A stretch of 64,000 nt of DNA from Capillidium heterosporum (Eukaryota > Entomophthoromycota > Entomophthoromycetes > Entomophthorales > Capillidiaceae). Below are positions 22,935 to 33,301 of the stretch, one piece after another. Position numbers and translations under genes: made by a program. The notes under the pieces are model-generated. The model was not told the origin of the DNA and ran no database searches. It saw only the letters and a list, made by a program, of their open reading frames with translations. The stretch is taken from assembly GCA_016630905.1 (NCBI GenBank), contig WBMQ01000010.1, forward strand, positions 1,054,001-1,118,000, read 5' to 3'. Numbering within the stretch: position 1 is the first letter of the stretch; every line of letters starts with the position of its first letter.

Positions 22935-23628
22935 ATTTATTGTGTTTTGGAATTGTAGTAGAGTGGATTTGATTTAATTTGTAGTAGTAAATCTTTATTT
23001 AATAAACTTGGAGTGTATTTAAGTACTTTAATTTATTGATATACTTTAGTCTAAAGCTTATAAGAAACCGTACTACGATGTTGAATACTATATCATATCG
23101 GTGTAGAGAGAGAATATCCAATAACATTACTAAGGTTTAGAGTAAATACTGGGTTAAAATACATTTTATTTGTCTTATACCCCATTTTAAAGGAGCTGAC
23201 TATTTTCATCAATGAATACAGCACTTCATTTCGCTTCAACCACTCACTTTCTCTAACTAAAGAGGGATAGAACGGATCATCCAAATGAGTTGGAGGTAGT
23301 AGGGATTTTGCTCTATACTAATGCTTTCGAATTCCCAAATGATGCAAGGATGGATACCGAACATCCCTTCATCCTATATTTCTAATCTACAATACTTTAT
23401 ATAGCAATGGAGTGGACTTATGGCTAATATTCCTGTCTAATAGCAAACTATATCGTAAGGAAAGTGATTTTATTGGAAGTAGCTTTTACACAAATGTGCA
23501 GTGCTCAATCTGTAATTAAATGAGCTATATTTGCATTTTATTGGCAAAGCCGGGTGTATTATAATACACGTCAACTTATTCAAAAGTAAATGATAAGCTC
23601 AACTTTGTTCAACTGATGAAATCAAGAG
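22935..23628. other. Spacer between the membrane gene and F-box gene 5
   Basis: A 63-codon minus-strand frame (23093-23284) has no ATG at its start and no recognisable motif. Otherwise nothing seen. Confidence 0.5.
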
Positions 23629-24922
23629 ATGTATATCAAATTCAGCGAACTACCCTGATCTGATAGTGGAAGAAGCTTTAAGCTACTTGGAGTTGGAGGA
23701 TCTGTTGAAGCTACGACACTGCAACCACCAGTTCAACACATTTTCAACAAGCAAGTTGTACGAGGTAATAAAGAGCGCCAGCTTTACCAACGAGACGGAG
23801 CTTGAACTTAGAAGCATATTTTCAAAGTACGGTAAGCATACCAAGGAGATAATAGATACTTTAAATCCGAATTTCAACGAGATTAAGCAGTTTTTCCCCA
23901 ACTTGGCAAAGGTCGGATTTAGTTTACACGTCGACTTATCAACTATTCCCGTTCTTACCGATGCATTGAACAATAAATTAACCCAATTTAACTTGAACCT
24001 TAATGAACCAATCCCAACTCGAATCGATTTGAATTATATAGTCAGTTACCTCACCCATCTCGATTTGATATTATTGAACCGTAGGTCCGAAAGTTTAACC
24101 ATCGTCGATCAACTAAATAATCCTCAACTCAAGTCTTTGAAGTTGAAGTTAAACGTAGCTGGACCCCAACTCTTTCTCAACATCAACCGAAACTATCCTA
24201 ATCTACAGGCCTTAGAATTGAATGTCGGTATGTGTAACTCTCAGTTTGTTATGACTCCGACCTGCTTTTTGAAGTTAAAGAAATTGACGATAAGCTATAT
24301 ATTCTATGAAGAGCTACCCTGCTTTCCTCTAGATTGTTTCCCGCAACTCCAAGCTCTTTACTTTAAATTTAGATATCATATCCAGCTGGAGTATTATAAT
24401 TACTTTATGGAGTATACGTTTACCAACCTTATTAGTCTGAGTCTGACGATAGGGTCAATTTCCCTCGAAAACTTTCAAAGGTTTCATAACCTTCAGTATA
24501 TTAAACTTTACCTTCTCAACTCATTTAACAGCAACTCCATGAAACTCTTATTTGAACTGCCCAAGTTGAGACAGTTGGCCCTCCATTCTAATATCTATGA
24601 CAGCTTATTTAAGGACGTACAATCTACCAGCCCGATAACTACGTTGAAACTATTGGGAGCTATGCGTCTAGGTAGCAACTTCTTTCCAATTTTTAAGTCA
24701 CAACTACCTTGCCTTGTTAACTTTACGATGCGCATCCCTGAGGACTATCCCAATGCTATTGACAACTCAGTCTTTGATGAACTTGATGAGGAAACTAGTT
24801 TGAATTTACAATTTGCTACCATCCCTAAATCGGAAACTAGGTTTGTGGAGTGGGTTAAAGCTACATCTTCTAATGTCGTCGTTAGCTCTGATACATTTTA
24901 TAAGGATTCAGAAGAATTTTAA
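23629..24922 (+). CDS. F-box / LRR-like protein 5, one +1 frame step
   Basis: ATG at 23629 begins a copy of F-box gene 2 in inverted orientation. After nine codons the frame meets CCC-TGA (TGA at 23656); skipping the T restores the paralogue's reading P-D-L-I-V-E-E and the frame is then open to TAA at 24920. The span is 3n+1. The F-box region to about residue 75 is nearly identical to gene 2, followed by about 355 residues of LRR units only about half identical, ending with the family C-terminus FVEWVKATSSNVVVSSDTFY. Likely SCF adaptor if translated. It could be a pseudogene with a single lesion. Confidence 0.7.
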
Positions 24923-26462
24923 TTTGGAAAATCGATATTTAGTTCACTTTTAAATAGCATTTCATATATTGACAATGAACGTGTTCTTCTGTATGCTAAA
25001 GTGCTTCTACTTTTAAGTATTTGAAATAGGAATTTTATTTTGATATACTTTTAGGCTTGAGTTTTATTTCATAGTAAAGGCTTCTGATATATAGACAAAG
25101 TTACATCAAAGTCGAAATTTTGTTGATATATATTTTCATTGCAGTATCTATAATGCGAGAATGTGTATTTGATAGCAAATGCTGAGTTTGAATCTCAATT
25201 TATTCGGTCCATCGAAAGCTAGAGTATAATACACCGAACTATATAAGAATAAGTGATATAATAAAGAAATGTATTTGGAATATACTTATATATAAGTAAA
25301 GTATATATATTCATGCTTAAAGAAGTTTAGAAAAAGATAGATATTGTTGTATGGATGCTTAATCCCCAAATACTAAACAAAATTAGAATAGCGCCTAAGA
25401 AATGTGAGCCCATGTACTTTTTATAGAGCAATAGTACTTTATATGAAGCTTATCTATGGAGTATATCCTGAGTACCACTAGTGATGGTGAGAAATGAATC
25501 TTAGCACAGATTTTATTTTGATGGTAGTGGAAAACTAGGATGAAGTCACCAAGTATAAGTGCTAAATAATTATTTGAAACGGTATCTATCAACATAGCTC
25601 ATTTAAATAACTCTAGGATAAATGACAGTATTACATAAACATTCGACCAATAATTGCCTTGTATAATAATTTTCGCTAGTGACGATCAAGAAACCCTTTT
25701 GTATTGGTAAATTCTAGGAAGATTTTAAGTAAAACCGTTAAAGCTATACCACCACCGCATATATAAATCTACTGTAGGATTAATCAATCTGTTTCATAGC
25801 GGAAAACCTTTGACATACTTATAATATTGAGCTTGGCTGTTATATAGAATTCATCACAGCCCAAGTTCATGATGATTTTTTGTTGATTTTAGGACTATTG
25901 ATGGTAGCTATACTATACCGATAAGAACTACATAATTTTCAGAGAACTATAGCTACTAAAAAAGACAATAACCAACATGTCATTTTTGATACGTCGCTAT
26001 TTTATAATATTGGAACCCGTATACTGTGCCTTATAGCTTGGCCATAGATCCAAACTAGATTGTGCCATTTAACTAATTTATAGCAAGCACCAAATCGAAG
26101 TCAACGTTAGTCTTTTGCTAAAAAATCTAAAATAAAGTAGACATGTAGTATACTGAAACTCTCTATCATACAATTTTGGGTATCGCAAAACAATGTAAAA
26201 GCTTTAAGAATATAATTTGATATATATGTCAAATCTTATCATTTATTATACTACCTTATAACTTCAACATTCTAGCTATAGCAACGTCGACACGATTTAA
26301 AGCCACCCACAGATGTATAATTTGTAACTACAAATTTCAATAGTTTATCACCAGTTTAAAATCCAATAGAAATATAAACACTGCAATAGAAATTCGTATA
26401 AAAATAATTGATAGTTTGATATACATACTTTACCTTGATCGTTCCAAGCCTCATTTTAAAGT
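24923..26462. other. AT-rich spacer
   Basis: About 1.5 kb with TATATA-rich stretches (25260-25310). A 66-codon minus ORF at 25395-25595 looks like chance. No gene or RNA seen. Confidence 0.55.
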
Positions 26463-27279
26463 TTATTGATTCAACAATTCCTTGATAGCTTTAAAAAACA
26501 AATTAATGGGGAACCCGACCTAACCAACAAAATAAACATCTGTAAAATATATATAAATATTTACCACTGTATAGTAGTCGCCTTGGATCCCTTTGATGAA
26601 CAGTGCAGCCAAACTTTGGATCCCATAACCACCCGCTTTATCCCTATATATATTCAAAATAAACTGCATATTCAATATTAAAAAGTTACATAGGTTCACC
26701 ACTATCAACATAAACTTCAATAGTTTCTCTATCCAATTTATCGAATACAACTTCTGTCCTCTCACTCCCTTTAAATTCCTTTACTACATTACTTTTATCA
26801 CGCAATATTAAAGTCAAACCAGTTATGACGTTGTGTTTAGTATCCTGTAACGAGCTTAATATTCGAATAGCATCCTGTCTATCTTTTGGCTTCTCGATTA
26901 TTTGATTGTCCTTTTCTATTATGGTATCACTACCTATTACTATTAAAGGCCCCAAATACTGTGAAGTGTCCTATAAGTGAAGTTTTAGATAAACAATGAA
27001 TTAAAAATGGACCTTTATTCTATTGAAAACCTCAAGTGCTTTGGAATATGCCGTCAATTCACAATACTCTTTACAGTCGAACTTGGTTTTATCTAGATTT
27101 TCTTCAAAGGTTGAAGGAATAACTTTGAAATGTAAACCCTATTTGGAATAAAGTTGGTGTTTAAAAAATAGTTAAATATTTACTATTTGAGTCAGTAGCT
27201 CTTGCCTTCTCTTTGATCCAGATGCTAGTATTATTTGGTACTGGTCCAAGTTGGAATGCTTTAGTAGCTGCCGTAACAT
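26463..27279 (-). CDS. Maf/ASMTL-type nucleotide pyrophosphatase
   Basis: Five exons on the minus strand (27184-27279, 27013-27138, 26690-26970, 26565-26643, 26463-26519) join to exactly 213 codons (212 residues). The four introns are 42-46 nt. The protein opens with the Maf signature [14 protein letters not shown], then [37 protein letters not shown] and ends with [10 protein letters not shown] and [16 protein letters not shown]. Maf proteins hydrolyse non-canonical or modified nucleoside triphosphates such as dTTP/UTP and m5UTP, acting in nucleotide-pool clean-up. Length fits a free-standing Maf domain. One donor (GTCCAT at 27012) is unusual, but the frame and homology across it are clear. 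It is a stand-alone gene without linked partners. Confidence 0.9.
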
Positions 27280-28080
27280 TTTCTGAAATGTAAGTTTGTG
27301 TCGTAGTAACTTTTAACTAAACTAAAAAATTCAATCCACCTTTGCTTTGAATCTATTCTAAACTTATGCTGGCATCCTTTTTTACAACACTTTGGATAAG
27401 TGGAGTTTGTTCGAGTTTAGGGAATGTTAACACTCCTAAAACCCAAATAAGTTTCCTGGTATGTCTACAGCGTAGAAGTTAGATAGTCATATTAACAAGT
27501 ACTGCGATAGCAATGAGATTCGAACCCATACCATTAGCTGAAGTTAATATCTCAGTGGAATCTGAGAAGGGCTTGGCAGCCAATTCTTGCTAATGTTAAA
27601 TTCCAACGATAGCAATGAAAGCTACCTTTATGTTTTGATAACAATCAGATTTGGATTAAGGGATGTCCTTCAACTTAAATATCTCAGCATACTAAAATAA
27701 AATTAATATGTTTCAATAACTTTAGTCTATTGTTTTCAGAAAATTATTTTTGATATAAATGCAGTTTAAAACTGATATACATTTACCTAATGCTACATAT
27801 AGGCTCAACGTCTAAAATAAAAGCAACCTAGATGTAACAAGATAACCTGAGATGAAATATATCTATTGGATATTCAGGTACGAATTCGTATCCTATATAC
27901 CTGTACATATCTAACAAATTGGCTATCAAATTAAAATATAAGAAACAATTCAATCCATAAACTAAAATTAAAGGGAATCACCTACTAAAAACATTCCGAT
28001 ATTTTAATCAAGGGTACACGATTCAAAGTAATAAAGGGCAGTGGGTATTCGATTTAAAATTCATTAAATCTACAAACTAA
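27280..28080. other. Spacer with a tRNA-like element
   Basis: Apart from the element at 27505-27618 I see no coding or RNA signal. Confidence 0.5.
27505..27618 (-). repeat. tRNA-like insertion flanked by 12-bp direct repeats
   Basis: CGATAGCAATGA occurs at 27505-27516 and again at 27607-27618. The 90 bp between, read on the minus strand, contain a good Pol III B-box/T-arm (GGGTTCGAATC), a plausible variable-arm hairpin and an anticodon-arm-like hairpin, but the 5' half (A box, D arm) is poor and I cannot assign an anticodon. It fits a decayed type II tRNA or a small tRNA-derived element with target-site duplications. Confidence 0.3.
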
Positions 28081-28874
28081 CTATGGTTCGTTGAGGTGGC
28101 GTAAAAAGACAGCTTCCGACTCATGGGAACGAAGCTGTACAGGGACGGGGGACTTGGGTGTACTGGATAAGTTGACCTTGGACATCAGGTTGACTTTAGA
28201 TGGAGAGCTGAAAGAAGTCTTGAAGTTGGTGTTGAAGCTAGAGTTGAAGCTGTAGCGGTACTTGCGGTAACCGAAGAAGGCCATGACTAAAATGGCTAAG
28301 CCCACTATACCGCCGATAAGGCCACCGATGATGGCACCTACATTGACGCTACTGGAGCTGTCGGTGTTGGGGGAAGTAGTGGAAGTTTCAGTGGCGGTTG
28401 GTTTATGGACTACTGGCTTGGTGCTTGGAGTGGGTTCATCTTCGACTTCGGTGATAATTTGGACTGAAGTTACAATTACTGGGTCGGCTGTGTTGGTTTG
28501 GGTCGATGCTACAACGACGACTGGTAAAAAAGTTAGTATGAATGATTATTTGTCTCTATATTACCATGGCTTTCGACAGGTGGTGTTATTGGAGTTGGGT
28601 TGGGAACTGGTGCGGGCTGTTGTTCACCATTTGGTGCCGGTGCAGGGGCTGGTGCTGGTGCCGGTGCCGGTGCTGGAGCTGGGGCTGGTGTTTGGGGTGC
28701 TGGGGTTGGTTCAGGTACTGGACTTGGTGCTGGCGCTGGTGCAGGTGCGGGTGCTGGGGCTGGTGCTGGTGCCGGAGTTGGGGCTGGTGCGGGTGCTGGT
28801 GGTGGATCTTGAGGCTGAACTGCGTTTACCAAAACTAGTACAATTAACAATAGCAACAACTTAAGTTTTAACAT
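28081..28874 (-). CDS. Ala-Pro-rich single-pass surface protein
   Basis: Two exons (28565-28874 and 28081-28520; 44-nt intron) join to 250 codons. Order: a signal peptide of about 18 residues (LLLLLIVLVLVNA), an Ala-Pro repeat domain of about 60 residues, a Thr/Ser-rich stalk (TATETSTTSPNTDSSSS), a glycine-rich membrane segment (VGAIIGGLIGGIVGLAILVM) followed at once by a basic stop-transfer YRKYRY, and a Ser-rich cytosolic tail of about 50 residues. This layout resembles fungal cell-wall-stress sensors of the Mid2/Wsc style (rigid wall-spanning rod, one membrane pass), but there is no diagnostic extracellular domain, so sensor function is inference. The repeat is GC-rich and produces large false ORFs on the other strand. 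Confidence 0.8.
28640..28805 (-). repeat. Coding Ala-Pro tandem repeat
   Basis: Short GC-rich hexanucleotide-like units (GCN-CCN) encode alternating Ala and Pro with occasional Thr, Ser, Glu and Gln. Expected to vary in length between strains. Confidence 0.8.
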
Positions 28875-29898
28875 ATTCGATTAGGTGATTAATTTAATTA
28901 GGTGAAGTTGGGTGTTGGGAGCTACTGAGCTGATTCCGGCAAGGTAATGTCAAATAACCTTGACTTGCAAGTTGGTATTAAGTATATTAATTAGGTTAAG
29001 TTGTTGAAAGACCTCCAACCTTTGGTGAAGCTTGAATTAGTAGCAATAGAGTAGACGGGGACCTGTTAACTCAAAACTATTTTTACCTAGGAGGTCCACC
29101 AATCAGATTGGAATATTACTTCTTTTTTTGAAGTGGGGGGTTATTTTTATTGCGGCATAGCACTACAACCTCCCAACTTTAGCTATTTTACTCAAGCATT
29201 GGTTGAGATTTGGGATAGGAAATTCTTTAATCTCCAATTTTCAAAGTCGAGAATGTTTGTGACTTTTCCATAGATTTGATTTTGCGATAATTTTGTAATT
29301 GAATAGGTTAACTAGATACTTGATTGGCTTCTCAGCATCGAAGTTATGGATAAATTTGGGAATAATTTAAATTCATTAGAGTTTTTAAATTTGGACACTA
29401 GAAATACCAAATTAATTGCACTTTTAGTAATAAAAATCTCAGGCTACTATGCAGTTAATCCAGAATATTATTAGCTTTACACAATGTCAATTTTATAAGC
29501 TAAATAATAGTAAAGTCTAATATACTTTACATAAAACTTTGTATACTAAAGTAATGAATCTTAATAGATATAGATATGACCATGCATGTTTAATTACCAC
29601 CCATATAATTAAAGCATTGGTGGTGCTGATTTAAGCTATAGAAAGTTATATTACGAATTCATAACTTCCTAGAACCTTATCTTTGAAAATCAATTTACAT
29701 TTATAGTAGCGATATTACTTATACAAACAACGCCAGCTGTATTTGAAAAGTTTAATGAATGTCCTATTGTGCATGACCTTAAATACTGGTGTTATTATAT
29801 CTGATCCAAGGATCTTCGACTCGATCAGTTATATTTTATATAAATATGCATATAAGCATATAAGCATATATTTCAGTAGAATATCACTATTCTCAACA
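28875..29898. other. Spacer between surface protein gene and tRNA-Val
   Basis: Upstream region of the Ala-Pro gene. A G-rich T-run near 29125-29150 stands out, with no clear TATA box. No coding trace. Confidence 0.5.
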
Positions 29899-29971
29899 GT
29901 TTCCATGGTGTAGTTGGTTATCACGTCTGTCTAACACACAGACGGTCTCCAGTTCGAATCTGGATGGAAAC
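29899..29971 (+). tRNA. tRNA-Val (anticodon AAC), copy 1
   Basis: 73-nt cloverleaf without intron. Acceptor GTTTCCA pairs with TGGAAAC, the anticodon stem TCTGT/ACAGA holds the loop CTAACAC (anticodon AAC, A34 read as inosine), and the T-arm is TCCAG-TTCGAAT-CTGGA. A run TTTTT starts four bases after the gene and serves as Pol III terminator. Identical to three other copies in this window. Confidence 0.97.
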
Positions 29972-30875
29972 ATCTTTTTGCTCTTTCTCTTTATCGTCTC
30001 TGGTTAGGTGAAGTATATAAACATAGCTCTACTTTCCTTTTTCTTCTAAGTTGAATAAACACCATTCCTAAAAATACTAAAGTAATGGGGCGTAATATTG
30101 GTATCTTTCATAAATAGTCCAAAATTGCAATAAAAATTTACAATATTAGCTGTATTAAATAGAACTCTGCAATGTCAAGTATAGGATAAATAAATAATAT
30201 ATAGCACCAGGCTTCTTGGGTAGCTTAAACTAACTTTATAGTTTAGAGCCATCTACTCTACACTAATGATGGATCTATTGAAGCTCTTTGCAAAAATATG
30301 TTGAGTAAAATTCAGGACAAATATTGCTATCTTTAACCTTTGCTTAGGAAGATAAAGAGGTGAATCAACGTATAGTAAAATTTATATTAAGCTAACTACA
30401 ATATCAGTCTATTAGTAATAAAATGATTGAACATCTAAATATTATTAATAATATTTAGAGTACAACACTATTACTAAATTTATAAATCCTATACATGGTG
30501 TACATTTGCTTTTTGTGGAAATTGCTCACCTCTATAAATGTCTCTCAACCTTTATTTACGTCAAACTTCAACTAAAAGATCTTTGAAGCTATACACCTAT
30601 ATCGCTAGTAAAATAATCTACTAAGATAATGATAAAGAAACGTTCCTAGTTAAACAAATATCGAAAACCCAGCAAATTTATAATAAAAACCATAATCCCA
30701 ACCTTTTTATCGTTGGTAAACAAGCCACATAAAAGTCGATTGAAAAATTAATTACTTGAACTAAAGTACATGTATCGTAAAGAGAATCCAAGACATTTGA
30801 TTTTATTATACAAACCGATAACTTACTCTCATTATAAAATTAAGTATATATCAAAACTATACCTTTCAACCCACT
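29972..30875. other. Spacer
   Basis: AT-rich. No coding, RNA or repeat signal seen. Confidence 0.5.
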
Positions 30876-31323
30876 TCAAAGCCGTTGCTTCAAAGTTTTA
30901 GGTAAAAATCTTGACCACATTCTTAAAGCTATAGGTCTAAAGAAGTTGCCTTTGCCCAAAACGGTACCAATGCTTACCAGCATCAATGAGTAGGTAGGTA
31001 AGCCGATTAGAACGTACATAAGTCTGTAGGACCATGGCCCTTCTTTTAAACTTCCTAATATAGATATGAATTCAGTGATTTACATTATAAAATTTACCTT
31101 CAAAACCTAAAGCTTCATTGATCAATGGTTTAGTAATGTAAAGGGAGCCGGAGCCGGTAATAGCAAATACAGACATAACGACAGTAAAATCCTTCCACCA
31201 CAGTAAGCTTCCTCTAGGATGTTGGGAAATCTTAGTTAGGAAATGACGTTGGCCACCCAAATTTTGAATTGGTTTGAACAGGGTTGGATTGGTTGGTCGA
31301 CTTCTCAATAATAGTTTGCTCAT
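30876..31323 (-). CDS. Small mitochondrial-type two-segment membrane protein (DUF6787-like)
   Basis: Exons 31098-31323 and 30876-31054 with a 43-nt intron give exactly 135 codons (134 residues). The N-terminus is basic and Arg/Ser-rich (MSKLLLRSRPTNPTLF), as in a mitochondrial presequence. Two membrane segments follow: FTVVMSVFAITGSGSLYI and LMYVLIGLPTYSLMLVSIGTVLG. The end FFRPIALRMWSRFLPK resembles the conserved C-terminus (RFF....KM.SR) of the bacterial/eukaryotic DUF6787 family. Function of that family is unknown to me. The family assignment is from memory of the pattern and should be confirmed by a profile search. Confidence 0.7.
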
Positions 31324-32305
31324 ATCGATTAATTAAAACTGATGCTAGTGCTTCTCTTGTTCAATAGATTTGTACTCTTTGATCGTTACCTTTTATTTTT
31401 TAGTCTAGGATTTTGGTATGCTACAGTTGGGATAGAGGTGTAAGTGTAGAGTATAGGAATTTCATTTAACTTGAAGGTTCAGCTTGCCACTTACGAAAAT
31501 TTATTCTTTAGGGGATTCTAGCCTATAATGCTTGAGAAAAGGCAAGGCTTAGTCATGGGATTCGACAGAAAAAGATAGCTTGAAGAAGTGATGCAGGTGC
31601 GTGACGAAGTCATCTGGTGATTATGTTCTAGTATCAGTTTAGGTATCTCCTGTTGATATATGTGTTACTTGTTTGAATCGGTTGACGATATATGAATTCC
31701 TTATGGAACTATAAGAGGATACGTGTCTGCTACCCTTCATTTTGAGGTATGAATTTTACCCACTCTTATCCTTTTCTGGTACTAGTCCGGGTTTTCTGAT
31801 AAAACACAAAGTATAGGCTTATTAAACTAATGTAGTTCAACACCTATCTTTACCCAAGCTACTAGGCCATTGGTAGCAATGAAAATACGGTATATAGTTT
31901 AATACATAATCTTTAAAATACGTTGATATATTTATTAAGTTATAAACTTCAATTTGGTTGCTATATGGTCAATAAATTACTATACTTCTCTTAATATTAT
32001 TAAAAATGCCTTTATACCTAGTCAAATATGTAGTATACTTTACCAGGGAAAAGATGCATATACTTAATAGTATGCAAAATTGTAAATATTCTTCAATAAA
32101 CTAGCTTTATCTTATATACAGCATTTCATAGAGATAGAGCTAGCCTAAAGTTTTATTGCCAACTAGTCAGTTATATATACTAATATGCCTGACAAATATA
32201 GTATAAGTGAAAGTTTTAAAGGTATATAGCAAAGCGAATTAACATTTAATAGAATCTGATTATAGCAAATATGAATCGATATATAAAAGCACTTTACTCA
32301 AAACT
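31324..32305. other. Spacer
   Basis: Upstream region of the small membrane protein gene, then AT-rich sequence. A plus-strand ORF beginning at 32271 is only the antisense of the next gene. Confidence 0.5.
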
Positions 32306-33301
32306 TTACTCTTTGCTAAAGTATTCGGGGAAAATGAAGTTCAGCCTGCTTTTAACCTCACTGGTTATAGCAGCAGCGTTAGTGACGACGGCATACTTCA
32401 TAGAACCAGTAACTTCGGTCAGAACCTGGCACTCGGACTTTTCTAGTTCAGCTTCAATGTTAGGAAGTGCAGCCAATAATATGTTGCAAGCATTGACGGC
32501 ATTCTGCTTCATAGTAGCCATGACGGCGGCAACAGTTACGGCTTCTTCGCTTTCCCTCCAGCAATCGTAGTCTGTCGACATGCATACCATCTGATAGGCG
32601 ATCTCAGCTTCGCGAGCCAACTTAGCTTCAGGTACTACCGACATGTTGATTACATCGCAACCCCATTGACGGTATAGGTGCGATTCAGCACGGGTTGAGA
32701 AGGTAGGTCCTTCAATACAGACTAAAGTCTTGTCGGTATGTAAACTGGCGCCATTAGCCAAGGCGGATTGAGCTCCCTTGGTGATAAGTTTGGCCAACGA
32801 GTTGCTGAAAGGGTCGGCGAATCCAGCATGGGCAGCGACTCCTTTCTCGAAGAAGGTGTTCTCACGGAATCCTTTGGTGCGGTCGATTATCTGGTTAGGT
32901 AAGACGAAGTCACCAGGCTTGATTATCTCTTGAAGTGAACCGACGGCTGAAAAGGCGACGATAACTTTGACACCTATAGACTTCAAGGCAGCGATGTTGG
33001 CTCTTACTGGTATCTCAGATGGATTGATAGTGTGGCCAGCTCCGTGACGGGAAAGGAAGGCAATACGGTGACCTTCTGGGGAAAGGGAGATTTTGATGTT
33101 TCCAGAAGGTTTACCCCATGGAGTAGTGATATCTAACTCTTCAACAGGCTGGAAACCATCCATGTTGTAAAGGCCGGAACCTCCAATAACGCCAATCTGT
33201 ACACTTGAAAAATATGGTTTATTAAAAATTGGACTACATAGACAAATCGAATCAAATATAAATGATATACGGTAGTAAGCTACTTACTTATGCGACGACA
33301 T
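32306..33301 (-). CDS. MEU1: S-methyl-5'-thioadenosine phosphorylase
   Basis: A 14-nt first exon (33288-33301) and an 84-nt intron lead to the main exon 32306-33203; together exactly 304 codons (303 residues). The join restores the family start IGVIGGSGLYNM, whose phosphate-binding GGSG would be lost without exon 1. Other family marks: RHGAGH, RANIAALKSIGVK, FSAVGSLQE, IIDRT, CIEGPTFSTRAES and GCDVINMS. The enzyme cleaves methylthioadenosine with phosphate to adenine and methylthioribose-1-phosphate, linking polyamine synthesis to methionine salvage, in the cytosol. Length is slightly above the animal enzyme. No other salvage gene is adjacent. Confidence 0.95.

Noticed and set aside
28283-28864. 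Large plus-strand ORFs opposite the Ala-Pro gene
   Set aside because: They are the antisense of a GC-rich repeat and read as Gly/Ala or Cys/Trp monotony.
32271-32570. Plus-strand 99-codon ORF with a hydrophobic segment
   Set aside because: Exactly antisense to the MEU1 3' end, which has strong homology.
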